Source: Acidimicrobiales bacterium (lineage in GTDB: Bacteria > Actinomycetota > Acidimicrobiia > Acidimicrobiales > JAKAVM01). From it: 64,000 nt of DNA. The stretch's first letter is position 1; each line of letters opens with the position of its first letter. Under the pieces are notes generated by a model that worked only from the letters and a program-made list of their open reading frames with translations, did not search any database and was not told the origin of the DNA. The position numbers and the translations under genes were made by a program. Location: positions 36,548 through 100,547 of the forward strand of contig DAIDHF010000005.1 of NCBI GenBank assembly GCA_027452005.1, read 5' to 3'. This document shows positions 1-9,220 of this stretch, in pieces.

Positions 1-365
1 GTCGACTTATTTACCACGATGCACCCCGGCTTGAGGAGAGGTGCAATTGAACTAACAGCAGCCACGATATAGGACATGTCCGCGGACCCATCAATTCTTT
101 GTGGGGTTGGAACGCATAAGAAGACTATCTCAGCCCTATCCACCTCGCTTTCGGCGCCCACCACGAATGAAAGATTTCCGGACTCCCGACCTTTGGCAAC
201 GAGTTCTGCGAGGCCTTCTTCTACGATTGATATCTGACCGTGGTTCAGCAGTGAGATCTTGTCCCGGTCAATGTCACTACATACCACTTTGTGCCCTAGA
301 TCTGCCATACAGGCCGCTGTGGTCAACCCCACGTACCCGGCCCCGATCACGCTTAGGCTAGCCAT
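1..365 (-). CDS. ugd: UDP-glucose 6-dehydrogenase, N-terminal part, cut by window edge
   Basis: Reading the reverse strand from the ATG at 365 gives 121 codons without a stop, running off the left edge. The protein opens with an NAD-binding Rossmann motif (SVIGAGYVGL, residues 5-14) and has the VPTPQ segment near residue 88, both typical of the UDP-glucose/GDP-mannose dehydrogenase family. The family oxidises UDP-glucose to UDP-glucuronate for polysaccharide synthesis in the cytoplasm. It lies 61 bp downstream of rfbD on the same strand, which fits a nucleotide-sugar cluster. The catalytic cysteine region is outside the window, so substrate choice (UDP-glucose or another NDP-hexose) cannot be settled. 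Confidence 0.85.
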   Translation of the reverse strand, partial: MASLSVIGAGYVGLTTAACMADLGHKVVCSDIDRDKISLLNHGQISIVEEGLAELVAKGRESGNLSFVVGAESEVDRAEIVFLCVPTPQRIDGSADMSYIVAAVSSIAPLLKPGCIVVNKS

Positions 366-426
366 GGTCGGGCTCTTTCTCTTGTATTCACCGGGTCAAT
401 TATAGTCTGATGTCTGGTTCGATATT

Positions 427-1299
427 CTAGGCCAGCTGCCCAATGAGATGAGCAAGTCCCGAGCGCCAGTCGGGCAGATCGTCAAGTCCCAGGCTAGAGG
501 TTGCAAAGTTTGACAACACCGAGTACTTCGGGCGTATTGCTGAGCGTTGAGGAATTAGCTCGTGGGTCGCTATTGGCTCTACCCCTAATCGGTCGCGGCC
601 AAGGCACACAAGAATCTCAGACACGAACTCGAACCAGCTCGCGCTTCCCTGGTTGGTCACGTGATATAGGCCCCGACACCTACTCATAGCCAAGTACCAG
701 ACCCGAGGCGCGATGTCGTGGGCAAAACTCGGGCTTCCGATTTGATCATTGACAAATCTCAGAGGACCCTGTGTCTTTCCAACTAGGTCAAGAACTGTCC
801 TGACCACGTTCTTGCCAGTTGCCGAGTTGAGCCAGGCAGTTCTAATAGTGGTTGAGTCAGGGTCCAGCTGGGTCTCCCCAAATAACTTGGAGGCTCCATA
901 GTGATTTATTGGATTGGTCTTGTCCCACTCGCGATAGGGTTCATCTGCATTTCCATCAAAGACGTAATCTGTAGACACGTGGCAAAAGTGAGCCCCAATT
1001 TCCCTTGCGGCCTGTTGGAGATTCCTTACCGAGTAACCGTTGGCTAAATAGGCACTAGGAACGTTTTGCTCACATAGGTCAACATCGGTAAGGGCTGCAC
1101 AATTTATAACTACATCAGGTCTCACGCTATAGAAGACAGTTCGAACTTGATCGATGTTAGTTATATCGCACTGTGATCTTGTAGGGGCAAAAACTTCGAT
1201 TGACTGAGGAACTATTCCACGATACTTGTCGCTTTGTTGAGCTACTGCCAAGAGCTCCCTACCAAGTTGGCCTTGGCCACCAAAAATTAGAGCTCTCAA
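427..1299 (-). CDS. rfbD: dTDP-4-dehydrorhamnose reductase
   Basis: 290-residue extended SDR (RmlD family), which makes the last step of dTDP-L-rhamnose synthesis by reducing dTDP-4-keto-rhamnose with NADPH. Seen: N-terminal GGQGQLG nucleotide-binding loop (residues 8-14), the STDYVFDG segment (about 109-116) and the catalytic YGASK (YxxxK, near 133-137). Length is normal for the family. It follows rfbB by 28 bp on the same strand, so the two are probably cotranscribed; together they cover the dehydratase and reductase steps. rfbA and rfbC are not in the window. The pathway assignment is established knowledge; cotranscription is inferred from spacing. Confidence 0.9.
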   Translation of the reverse strand: MRALIFGGQGQLGRELLAVAQQSDKYRGIVPQSIEVFAPTRSQCDITNIDQVRTVFYSVRPDVVINCAALTDVDLCEQNVPSAYLANGYSVRNLQQAAREIGAHFCHVSTDYVFDGNADEPYREWDKTNPINHYGASKLFGETQLDPDSTTIRTAWLNSATGKNVVRTVLDLVGKTQGPLRFVNDQIGSPSFAHDIAPRVWYLAMSRCRGLYHVTNQGSASWFEFVSEILVCLGRDRLGVEPIATHELIPQRSAIRPKYSVLSNFATSSLGLDDLPDWRSGLAHLIGQLA

Positions 1300-1327
1300 A
1301 TGAGAAAACCGTGCAATTTATTGTGTA

Positions 1328-2353
1328 CTAACTGGAACTCTTGGGGCCCGTTTGTGATCCCCATCCAAGCTCGTCCACCTGGAGTCGTCCTTTGCCCCGT
1401 TCCCACCACGACCGGTTGTTGCGGTACCACTCAATCGTATTGGCAAGTCCAGACGAAAAGTCAATCTGTGGCGTCCACCCAAGTTCCCGGGCAATCTTGG
1501 TGGAATCAAGCAGATACCTCCGGTCATGGCCAGGACGATCTGGGACGATCTTTTTCAACTTGTTAGATGCTCCGATCAGGCCAATAATGAAATCAGCTAC
1601 CTCATCCACAGAAGCTTCAAATCCTGATCCCACATTGTAGGTCTCGCCAGATTTGCCCTTTTTGATTACGGATTCGATTGCCCGGCAGTGATCGTCTACG
1701 TGCAACCACTCTCTCCGGTTCTGGGACGATTTATATATTGGAAGTCTCTCACCGTCTAAAGCGTTGGTAACAAAAAGCGGGATCAATTTTTCGGGAAACT
1801 GATACGGTCCATAATTGTTGCAACAGTTAGAAATTGTAACCCCGAGGCCAAAGGTCTCGTAATAAGCCCTAACGGCATGATCGGCCCCGGCCTTCGACGC
1901 ATTATATGGCGTGCGTGGCCTGTAGGGAGATTGCTCTGAAAAGCTCTCGGGCGAGTTCAGATCTAGGTCGCCATAGACCTCACATGTGGACACGTGATGG
2001 AAGCGCTTTACCCCGGCTAACCTGGAGGCCTCAAGCAGCCTCTGGGTTCCAATCACGTTCGTATCAAAAAATCGGTTCGGGTCCTTTATTGCCAAAGAGT
2101 TATGTGACTCGGCGGCAAAGTTCACGACAACGTCAATGTCGTAGGTTTCTAGGACCTTGGCCACGCTATCTTGATCACAAATGTCCCCCTCAACAAATTC
2201 CACGACGTCCTCGACCCCGGCCAAGTTTGACCGGTCCGAGCAGTAGGTCAAAAGGTCATATACCACCACGTCGTCGGTTGGATATCGCGATACCCAGTGC
2301 CTGGCAAAGTTGGAACCAATAAACCCAGCGCCTCCGGCAATTAAAAGCTTCAT
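1328..2353 (-). CDS. rfbB: dTDP-glucose 4,6-dehydratase (RmlB family)
   Basis: 341-residue extended SDR. The family converts dTDP-glucose to dTDP-4-keto-6-deoxyglucose with bound NAD. Seen: GGAGFIGSN (residues 7-15), the VSTCEVYGDL segment (121-130), YNASK (Y150, K154) and a typical NNYGPYQFPEK stretch. The usual active-site triplet Thr-Asp-Glu is Thr123-Cys124-Glu125 here, so the aspartate that normally acts as general acid is replaced by cysteine. The C-terminus is charged and serine-rich beyond the usual WYRNN end. Adjacent rfbD supports rhamnose synthesis, but another NDP-hexose 4,6-dehydratase activity is possible. Confidence 0.85.
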   Translation of the reverse strand: MKLLIAGGAGFIGSNFARHWVSRYPTDDVVVYDLLTYCSDRSNLAGVEDVVEFVEGDICDQDSVAKVLETYDIDVVVNFAAESHNSLAIKDPNRFFDTNVIGTQRLLEASRLAGVKRFHHVSTCEVYGDLDLNSPESFSEQSPYRPRTPYNASKAGADHAVRAYYETFGLGVTISNCCNNYGPYQFPEKLIPLFVTNALDGERLPIYKSSQNRREWLHVDDHCRAIESVIKKGKSGETYNVGSGFEASVDEVADFIIGLIGASNKLKKIVPDRPGHDRRYLLDSTKIARELGWTPQIDFSSGLANTIEWYRNNRSWWERGKGRLQVDELGWGSQTGPKSSS

Positions 2354-2381
2354 TTAACCAATTATGGTTTAAAACTCATCC

Positions 2382-3938
2382 CTAGCAGGAGTTGGGATCA
2401 AAAAATGTCGAGGCAGGTCCCTGCGAACTGGTAATTGTCTGGTCCGGTTGGCCTGGGCTTTGAGAGGCTTGTACCCCGGCCGTGCCCTGGTAGGAACCTT
2501 GCCCGAAGCCTGGCGATTGTGTTTGGCTTGTGTTCGCCGGTGGGTTGGAGCTACCCGTAACATTTGAAGTGCCAGCTACGGGAACCTGTGAAGACGGTTG
2601 GGTGGTCGAGTTAGAGGCGCCATTGAGGCCTGATCCAGATGTAGCTGCCCCCAAGAAGGACTGCACGACACTTTGGGCCGCCTGAGGCTCATAGTCAAGC
2701 AAAATCGTGTTAGAGGGTCCCGGTGTTACATATGTTGGTAGAGCGAACGTGGTGGCCTTAGATAACCCTGTTCCACCCAGTTGGTTTACCAGTGAAAACA
2801 GGTCTCCCATTGAGTACGTGCTGTCAAGTAGGACGTCGTTGACCAGTGACCCTAGAAAACGATTCCCTTCAAAGGGATTGGTGACCCCAGATTTAACCGC
2901 CTTTGACCCAATTACCCCGAGGAGGGTTCTCTGTCGCTGGGCTATCCCGATGGCCTCGGTGTTGTCAGTTTCCCACTGTCCCGCGTTGAGGTACTCAAAG
3001 TCGTTGCTCTTGAGTAACTCAATGGCCTGGTTCCCGTCTAGGGTTTGGCAGCCTGACTGAGTAATGTTGAGACCCGAGTATGGATCCCTGGACGGATATG
3101 GAAACCTTAGATTTACGCCGCCCAAAATATTCACCAAAGTGGAGACCCCGGCATAATCAATTCCCACGTAGTGATTTATCGGGATTCCGAAAGTCTCGGT
3201 AATGGCCCGGACAATTGCTGCGGGACCCTGGGTAAATATTTCCCCCAGGCTCTCGGGAGCTGGTGAGTTGGCCAACTGGACCTCTAACAAGGGAGGAAGG
3301 GATAAAATACTTGCGGTCCCCTGGTTTAGGTCGAGATGAAACATCATTACAACGTCTAGATTGGTAGCTGAAGTAAATCCTGGCCCACCCAGTGCGTTGC
3401 TTCCTACCAAGATAATATTCTCACCGCCCTCATTGGTTAGATTGGTCTTTACGATTGCTGGAATCGTCACCTTTTTCACCTGGCTAAATCGATAAAGGGC
3501 ATACCCGTAAAGTCCACCGGCTACCAGGCAGATAAAGAGAACTACCGACATGGAAGTCTTCACCAGGCGCCTCAACCAGGTTCTCTTGATGAGCCTCCTT
3601 TTAGCCGGGGCCTGCTTTGCTGGGCCACTATTTGCTATTGAGGGACCAACCACTGGATATTGTGGTTGATGAGAGTACCGGGGGTTGTACATCTCGAATT
3701 GGCCTGGCGAGGGATATAATTGGGTTGATTGGTAGCTAGGCGAGTCTTTTGGGGACGAAATCGAACTAGGAATGGGGCTGCTTAGCGTATCTTGTACCAA
3801 GCCGGGACCGGAATTGGAGTCCAAAACATTACTTGGAGTTAGACTGGGGCCACTGTAGGTACCGGCAATTACCTGATTTTGTGAAATCTCATTATCTTGG
3901 GGTTCGATCTCAGCCGGATCAATTCCAATCTCGTCCAC
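2382..3938 (-). CDS. LytR-CpsA-Psr (LCP)-like membrane protein with degenerate active site
   Basis: About 518 residues. Layout: a polar, proline/serine-rich cytoplasmic N-terminus (1-115), a basic stretch, one membrane helix (about 128-150), an extracellular LCP-like domain (about 165-420) and a serine/threonine/glutamine-rich tail. LCP proteins attach undecaprenyl-linked glycopolymers to the cell wall. The fold landmarks are visible (IPINHYVGIDYAGVSTLVNILGG; then RDPYSGL), but residues that normally bind the pyrophosphate are changed: the DSR loop reads NAL, SIPRD reads SLPPL, and the later VRSR reads LLKS. Transferase activity is therefore doubtful. I chose the GTG at 3938 because GGAG lies six bases before it; a TTG at 3941 directly abuts the birA stop and is the alternative. 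Confidence 0.7.
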   Translation of the reverse strand: MDEIGIDPAEIEPQDNEISQNQVIAGTYSGPSLTPSNVLDSNSGPGLVQDTLSSPIPSSISSPKDSPSYQSTQLYPSPGQFEMYNPRYSHQPQYPVVGPSIANSGPAKQAPAKRRLIKRTWLRRLVKTSMSVVLFICLVAGGLYGYALYRFSQVKKVTIPAIVKTNLTNEGGENIILVGSNALGGPGFTSATNLDVVMMFHLDLNQGTASILSLPPLLEVQLANSPAPESLGEIFTQGPAAIVRAITETFGIPINHYVGIDYAGVSTLVNILGGVNLRFPYPSRDPYSGLNITQSGCQTLDGNQAIELLKSNDFEYLNAGQWETDNTEAIGIAQRQRTLLGVIGSKAVKSGVTNPFEGNRFLGSLVNDVLLDSTYSMGDLFSLVNQLGGTGLSKATTFALPTYVTPGPSNTILLDYEPQAAQSVVQSFLGAATSGSGLNGASNSTTQPSSQVPVAGTSNVTGSSNPPANTSQTQSPGFGQGSYQGTAGVQASQSPGQPDQTITSSQGPASTFFDPNSC

Positions 3939-3941
3939 CAA

Positions 3942-4853
3942 CTACTCCTGCGGTCCAAGCTCCATGACGTCGCCAATGGACACCCTCGCTATGCATGCAC
4001 CGGTATCGACCAAGAGACGCCCGTCGGTAGCTACGTCAAGTGCTTGTCCTTGAATATTACCTTGGATAGAATCAACCGAGATCTGTCGTCCAATTGTGTC
4101 GCACTTAGATCTATATTCCTCCAGTACCCGATTTAGCTGCTCTTGGCTATCTATATCCGCGTATATTTCATAGAACTTCCGGGCAAGGCTATAGAATATT
4201 TCTTTTCGATCTACCCGACCCCCGATTATTTCCGAGAGAGCCCCTGGGGGGCTAGAAAACTTTGCCCCAGCCAACTGGTCTTTAGTCCAGTTCAAATTGA
4301 GCCCGATCCCTATGACAAGTGCGTAACTCTCATTTGAGCCGCTGACCGACTGGTCCTTGGTGTTGGCTAGACCTTCGAACCCAGGATCCCTCGGGGTGAC
4401 CACCTCCGAGAGAATCCCCGCGAGTTTTGCAAACCTAGCGTTAGAAGAAACTTCCCTGTGCACGATGTCATTAGGCCACTTGATCTTTAGGTTCACGCCA
4501 TATAGTTCCGAGACAGTTCGGGTGATCGCAACCGACATGCCCATAACGATCAAGTGACACTCAGAGAGCGCCAGTGTCGGACGCAAGAGAAACGACGTCA
4601 ACAAAGAACTCTCTTTAGTGGCCTCCCAAGAGCGACTTAGCCGTCCGCGCCCGGCACTTTGATAGTTGGCAACCGCAACTAGGCCTTCTGGCTGGCCCTG
4701 TGTGGCCCGTAGGGCAAGGTAGGTGTTGGTAGACTCAATCTCGTCAAACCATTCCACCTCCCACCCATCAGTACCGGGAATTGGGCTGGTAAGTTCTGGG
4801 TCGGCTTTGCTCAATGAAGTTGTCCTAAATTTGAAGCACCCGCAGGTGGACAC
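3942..4853 (-). CDS. birA: Biotin--[acetyl-CoA-carboxylase] ligase
   Basis: 303 residues, GTG start at 4853. It joins biotin to the acceptor lysine of biotin carboxyl carrier domains through biotinyl-AMP. Seen: EIESTN (the start of the catalytic domain), the biotin-binding GRGRLSR loop, KWPNDI with its catalytic lysine, and a C-terminal SH3-like domain. There is no N-terminal winged helix, so this is the monofunctional, non-repressor type. It is divergent from the biotin-dependent carboxylase at 4988, its likely client. Downstream, the LCP-like gene begins at its stop codon, which suggests translational coupling although the two functions are unrelated. Confidence 0.92.
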   Translation of the reverse strand: MSTCGCFKFRTTSLSKADPELTSPIPGTDGWEVEWFDEIESTNTYLALRATQGQPEGLVAVANYQSAGRGRLSRSWEATKESSLLTSFLLRPTLALSECHLIVMGMSVAITRTVSELYGVNLKIKWPNDIVHREVSSNARFAKLAGILSEVVTPRDPGFEGLANTKDQSVSGSNESYALVIGIGLNLNWTKDQLAGAKFSSPPGALSEIIGGRVDRKEIFYSLARKFYEIYADIDSQEQLNRVLEEYRSKCDTIGRQISVDSIQGNIQGQALDVATDGRLLVDTGACIARVSIGDVMELGPQE

Positions 4854-4987
4854 CCGTCCAGCTTTAGGCGCACTTACACAATAGCAAACAACCTGGTAAA
4901 TGCCCTAGACTTTTACGAAATATGGTCGAGCAAACTTTCCGTGGGCAAAATACGCACTCGGGCACCCCGAGCAAATAGGCTACCTTC
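4854..4987. promoter_or_regulatory. Divergent birA / carboxylase control region
   Basis: 134 bp between two divergent biotin genes. It contains a perfect 6-bp inverted repeat, CTCGGG (4957-4962) and CCCGAG (4966-4971), only 16 bp before the carboxylase ATG. This could be a hairpin in the leader or an operator. No good Shine-Dalgarno sequence precedes the ATG at 4988. The regulatory role is inference. Confidence 0.35.
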
Positions 4988-6790
4988 ATGTTTTCAAAAG
5001 TCTTAATAGCAAACCGTGGTGAGATTGCGGTTCGAGTAATTAGAACCTGCAAGGAGCTAGGAATAAAGACGGTGGCCGTATACTCCGAGCTCGACCGGGG
5101 TGCCATGCACGTTCGCCTGGCTGACGAGGCCTATTGCCTGGGTGGAGCCACAGCCCAAGAGAGTTACCTCAACACCGACAAAATACTTGAGGCCATAAGA
5201 ACAAGTGGAGCAGACGCTGTTCACCCAGGATACGGGTTTTTCTCTGAAAATGCAGACTTTGCCAGGCAGATAGAGTCTTTAGGGGTTACCTTCATCGGTC
5301 CCCCGAGCGAGGCCATTGAAGTAATGGGAGACAAGATTAGCTCCAGGTTAGCAGCGGAAAAGGCCGGTGTAGCAGGAGTACCTGGTCGATCAGAACCTGT
5401 TTTAGATGTCAAAGAAATCATTGCCTTTGGGAAAGACTTTGGATGGCCCGTAGCCATCAAGGCCGCATATGGAGGTGGGGGCCGGGGGATGAAGGTAGTT
5501 ACTGCTCCAGACATGGCCGCCGAAGCCATGGAGTCAGCCAAGAGGGAGGCCCTGGCTTACTTCTCACGAGACGAGATTTACTTGGAGCGTTACCTAACTT
5601 GGCCTCGTCATATTGAGATGCAGGTATTTGGGGATCGCCATGGAAACTACGTGTGGCTTGGCGAGAGAGACTGCTCATGCCAACGCCGACATCAAAAGCT
5701 AATTGAAGAAAGCCCTGCTCCGAACTTTCCAGATGAGATTCGTCAGAAAATGGGCGAGGCCGCAGTTGCCGTGTCTCGGGCCTGCGGGTACTATAACGCC
5801 GGAACCGTTGAATTCTTGTTCCAAGACAACGAGTTCTTCTTCTTAGAAATGAACACCCGGCTCCAAGTAGAGCACCCCGTTACAGAACTGGTGTGTGGGA
5901 TGGATCTGGTTGCCCTCCAACTTAGAGTTGCCGCCGGTGAAGAACTTGGATTTAGCCAGGGCGACATTGAGCGACGCGGTTGGGCAATTGAGTGCCGACT
6001 CAACGCTGAAGATCCACGCGAGGGAAAGTTTTCTCCGTCCCCAGGTCCGATTCATCGGTTTCGCCGACCTGACGGGTTTGGCGTTCGGGTAGATGCCGGC
6101 TATGAGCCGGGAGACTCTATTAGTCAGTACTACGACAACCTAATTGCCAAGCTGGTCGTGTGGGGAGAGACCAGGCAGTCAGCCCTGGCCAGGGCTATTC
6201 GGGCCTTGGAAGAAACCGAGATAGATGGGGTTGCAACCACAATCCCCGCGCACCTGGCAATCTTGCGTAGTCAAGACTTTATAGATGCCACTCACTCAAC
6301 TAAATGGGTAGAAGATAATCTAGACTTTTCGAACATCGGCCTAGAGCCTTTAGCTCAGCCTTCGGGGTCACCTACGGCAGGTACCCCACAAGGCGAGGGT
6401 GATGCAACCTCGCTTGAGCCTAAGGTCCTCAGAGAGGTTCAGGCAGAAGTTGACGGTCGGCTCTTTGAGGTAAAGTTGTGGGTACCAGACCTTGGATCTG
6501 TTGTAACTACTGCGGCTACGGCTTCTAGGCCTAGTAGATCTCGCGCGGGTTCCTCGGGGGCTGGCGCAATATCCTCCGACGGGGTAATCGGGGTACCCAT
6601 GCAGGGGACCATCATCAAGCTCTTGGTAGAAACCGGCGACTCAGTTGAAGCCGGACAAGGGGTGTGTGTTTTGGAGGCCATGAAGATGGAAAACATGATC
6701 AATGCCCCAAAAGCAGGAAGTGTCGGCGAGATCAAGGTGGCTCCCGGGGATTCAGTCGGTCCTGGCGACATCATCATGACTATCAACTGA
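4988..6790 (+). CDS. Acetyl/propionyl-CoA carboxylase alpha chain (biotin carboxylase plus BCCP)
   Basis: 600 residues. The N-terminal biotin carboxylase domain (1-450) has the ATP-grasp glycine-rich loop GGGGRGMK (162-169), the FLEMNTRLQVEHPVTE catalytic stretch near 290-305 and a normal C-terminal lid. A variable, serine/alanine-rich linker (about 455-525) leads to a biotinyl domain whose EAMKMEN motif places the biotinylated lysine at residue 566. The enzyme carboxylates biotin with ATP and bicarbonate for acyl-CoA carboxylation. The carboxyltransferase beta chain is not adjacent, as is common in actinobacteria. The divergent birA supports the reading. Acetyl-, propionyl- and methylcrotonyl-type alpha chains cannot be told apart from this sequence alone. 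Confidence 0.92.
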   Translation: MFSKVLIANRGEIAVRVIRTCKELGIKTVAVYSELDRGAMHVRLADEAYCLGGATAQESYLNTDKILEAIRTSGADAVHPGYGFFSENADFARQIESLGVTFIGPPSEAIEVMGDKISSRLAAEKAGVAGVPGRSEPVLDVKEIIAFGKDFGWPVAIKAAYGGGGRGMKVVTAPDMAAEAMESAKREALAYFSRDEIYLERYLTWPRHIEMQVFGDRHGNYVWLGERDCSCQRRHQKLIEESPAPNFPDEIRQKMGEAAVAVSRACGYYNAGTVEFLFQDNEFFFLEMNTRLQVEHPVTELVCGMDLVALQLRVAAGEELGFSQGDIERRGWAIECRLNAEDPREGKFSPSPGPIHRFRRPDGFGVRVDAGYEPGDSISQYYDNLIAKLVVWGETRQSALARAIRALEETEIDGVATTIPAHLAILRSQDFIDATHSTKWVEDNLDFSNIGLEPLAQPSGSPTAGTPQGEGDATSLEPKVLREVQAEVDGRLFEVKLWVPDLGSVVTTAATASRPSRSRAGSSGAGAISSDGVIGVPMQGTIIKLLVETGDSVEAGQGVCVLEAMKMENMINAPKAGSVGEIKVAPGDSVGPGDIIMTIN

Positions 6791-6883
6791 ACTGCGTTTT
6801 TAATTCAGTAGATTCTTCCACCAGCATGTAATACAGACCGGATATCAACTGGCAATGTCCGTATCAAAGTTGTCCACCTCCAT

Positions 6884-7267
6884 TCACGAGGTAACCACCC
6901 TTACCGGGCATGGAATCCCTGGGGACCTCGTTAGCGAATAGTTAGCAGTGAGGAGATCGCACCCGAGGGCCTCAGCGAGTGCCACATACGTGGCGTCATA
7001 GGCGGTAAAGTTCTGCCGGAGGTCCCAGATGCGATCGAGCAGTCCAACGGCAAGGTGCCGGTGAATTCCTAGGCATCCCCACACGCCGAGCGCTCGAAGT
7101 GCATCCTCGGTCTTTACCGAGCCGTTACGTTCGCTTTTGCGCAGTGCGCTTGCCACCTCAGAGTCTGCAAGTGCGGGGACATGGAGAACCTCTGACTGAA
7201 GAATCCGGCGAGCGTCTCCATTCCCAAGTAGACCTAGCAAGGCGGCAGATGCGTCGACGACGATCAC
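6884..7267 (-). CDS. VapC-like PIN-domain ribonuclease toxin
   Basis: 127 residues, a PIN domain of usual length. It starts with VVDASAALLGLL, giving the first catalytic aspartate (D5), followed by a conserved acidic residue in DSEVASAL and the later YDATYVALAEAL and CDLLTANY segments that supply the remaining acidic residues. PIN toxins of the VapC/FitB group cut RNA in a metal-dependent way. Its start overlaps the stop of the upstream ribbon-helix-helix gene by 4 bp, the standard antitoxin-toxin arrangement. The G+C content and codon choice look higher than in the neighbouring genes, which suggests recent acquisition. Confidence 0.85.
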   Translation of the reverse strand: MIVVDASAALLGLLGNGDARRILQSEVLHVPALADSEVASALRKSERNGSVKTEDALRALGVWGCLGIHRHLAVGLLDRIWDLRQNFTAYDATYVALAEALGCDLLTANYSLTRSPGIPCPVRVVTS

Positions 7268-7485
7268 CTGGCAGCTCGCTCACGTGCGAGGTCCTTGACA
7301 ATTGTGGCCGGCTCGACGCCGAGATCCGGTAACTCTGCAAGGAGCGCCGCGTTATCAGCACGGCGGGCCACCTCCACCAATTCACGTACCGCGAATGAGT
7401 TGAGGGAGAGACCTGCCCTGGAAGCGAGCCGGTTCAAACGATCGGCAACTTCATCGGGAACATTGCGAAGGTACAAAGTCTTCAT
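7264..7485 (-). CDS. VapB/FitA-like ribbon-helix-helix antitoxin
   Basis: 73 residues. The N-terminal MKTLYLRNVPDEVADRLNRLA is a typical ribbon-helix-helix beta strand and first helix, followed by SLNSFAVRELVEVARR. The C-terminus is charged and would wrap the toxin. Family knowledge: such proteins neutralise the PIN toxin and repress their own operon. It overlaps the toxin gene by 4 bp (7264-7267). There is little leader: the ATG lies next to AT-rich sequence at 7486-7500. Confidence 0.82.
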   Translation of the reverse strand: MKTLYLRNVPDEVADRLNRLASRAGLSLNSFAVRELVEVARRADNAALLAELPDLGVEPATIVKDLARERAAR

Positions 7486-7589
7486 TTCTCAATGATAGCA
7501 GAATGCCAGCAGATCGCAAGCGTTCTGCCACGCACCCTGTAATTTCAAGATTGCTACTGTTGCCTCATCTCCACGGAGAGTTGTTGGAC

Positions 7590-9164
7590 CTAGGAGGGAT
7601 GATATACCCCGAAGACCCCACGAAGGACGTCGCTTACTTCTCCCAAGGTAGCGTAATTTCTCAAGGCCTCCTTCATGGGGTAGAGAACATTGCCATCTCC
7701 TCTGGCCGTCTTTTCAAGTTCACTTAGTGTCTGATCGACCCTGGTGTTATCTCGGGTTGACTTGAGTCTGGCTACTCTAGCGGCCTGTTCGGCCTGGAGC
7801 TTGGGATCGATAGGAAATACCTCGGGGGGCTCGACTTGTTCATCGGCAAACTTGTTTACACCAACAATAACCTTCTCCGAGGCATCCACCTGCTTGGTGT
7901 AAACATAAGAGGCCTGTTCGATCTCCCCCTGCATGTATCCGGCCTCAATTGCTGATACTGCCCCGCCCATAGCGTTTACCTTTTCAATATACTCCCAGGC
8001 GGCCTGTTCTAGATTATTGGTAAGGGACTCAACAAAGTATGACCCGGCCAGTGGGTCGACCGTGTCAACTACCCCGGACTCGTAGCCAATTATCTGCTGG
8101 GTGCGCAGGGCGATCTTCGCTGCCCGTTCGGTTGGAAGTCCTAGGGCTTCGTCGAATCCGTTCGTGTGAAGGCTTTGTGTCCCCCCCATCACTGCCGACA
8201 TGGCCTGAATGGTTACTCGAACTATATTGTTCTCGGGCTGTTGGGCGGTCAGAGTTGAACCCCCTGTTTGGGTGTGAAATCGCAACTTGAGTGAGTTCTC
8301 TTTCTTGGCTCCAAATCGTTCTTTCATTATCTTGGCCCACATCCGCCTAGCTGCCCGAAACTTGGCAACCTCCTCAAAGAAGTTGTTGTGAGCGTTCCAG
8401 AAGAATGACAGCCTGGGGGCAAACGCGTCAACATCTAACCCAGCGTCGATAGCGGCCTGAACGTAGGCGATCCCGTTAGAAAGAGTAAAGGCAACCTCTT
8501 GTACGGCCGTGGATCCGGCCTCACGGATGTGGTAGCCCGAGATCGAAATTGTGTTCCACTGGGGGAGTTCCTTGGCACAGTACTGGAACACGTTAGTTAT
8601 TACTCGCATCGATGGACGGGGTGGAAAGATGTAGGTACCCCGAGCCACGTACTCTTTGAGTAAGTCGTTTTGAATAGTCCCCCCCAGGCCTTTTGGATCA
8701 GCACCTTGCTCTTCAGCTACAAGCTGGTAGAGCAAGAGCAAGATAGAGGCCGTAGCGTTGATCGTCATAGACGTGGTGACCTCACCGAGGGGAATCCCGT
8801 CAAAGAGTTCTCGCATGTCTTCAATGGAGTCGATCGCGACCCCGACTTTTCCAACCTCGCCCTCTGAGCGAGGGTGGTCGGAGTCGTATCCCATCTGGGT
8901 GGGTAGATCAAAGGCACAAGACAGTCCGGTTTGACCGGCCCCGAGGAGAAACTTGAACCTCTCATTGGTGGCCTTGGCGGTCCCGAACCCGGCATACTGG
9001 CGCATCGTCCAGAGCCTTTGGCGGTACATCATCTCGTGTACTCCCCGGGTATAGGGATACTCGCCGGGCTTTGACAGCCTGGAATCCAAGTCCCAGTCGG
9101 CAAGTGCCTGTGGCCCATAGAGGGCCTCTACTTCAAGGCCGGAATCGGTAAATCTCTTATCCAT
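7590..9164 (-). CDS. Methylmalonyl-CoA mutase, large (catalytic) subunit type
   Basis: 524 residues from the ATG at 9164; a TTG three codons earlier is possible. It contains only the TIM-barrel acyl-CoA-binding domain and lacks the C-terminal B12-binding domain, so it must pair with a separate small subunit that is not in this window. Landmarks: [63 protein letters not shown]. The two residues that define succinyl/methylmalonyl-CoA specificity in the family appear conserved: Tyr57 and Arg175, 118 residues apart as in Propionibacterium mutase (Tyr89/Arg207), whereas isobutyryl- and hydroxyisobutyryl-CoA mutases have other residues there. A likely role is propionate and branched-chain catabolism. 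Confidence 0.88.
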   Translation of the reverse strand: MDKRFTDSGLEVEALYGPQALADWDLDSRLSKPGEYPYTRGVHEMMYRQRLWTMRQYAGFGTAKATNERFKFLLGAGQTGLSCAFDLPTQMGYDSDHPRSEGEVGKVGVAIDSIEDMRELFDGIPLGEVTTSMTINATASILLLLYQLVAEEQGADPKGLGGTIQNDLLKEYVARGTYIFPPRPSMRVITNVFQYCAKELPQWNTISISGYHIREAGSTAVQEVAFTLSNGIAYVQAAIDAGLDVDAFAPRLSFFWNAHNNFFEEVAKFRAARRMWAKIMKERFGAKKENSLKLRFHTQTGGSTLTAQQPENNIVRVTIQAMSAVMGGTQSLHTNGFDEALGLPTERAAKIALRTQQIIGYESGVVDTVDPLAGSYFVESLTNNLEQAAWEYIEKVNAMGGAVSAIEAGYMQGEIEQASYVYTKQVDASEKVIVGVNKFADEQVEPPEVFPIDPKLQAEQAARVARLKSTRDNTRVDQTLSELEKTARGDGNVLYPMKEALRNYATLGEVSDVLRGVFGVYHPS

Positions 9165-9220
9165 GAACGACAAGATTAGGCGGTATGCACCTATAATCTC
9201 TAGTTGGCCGAAAAGCCAGC

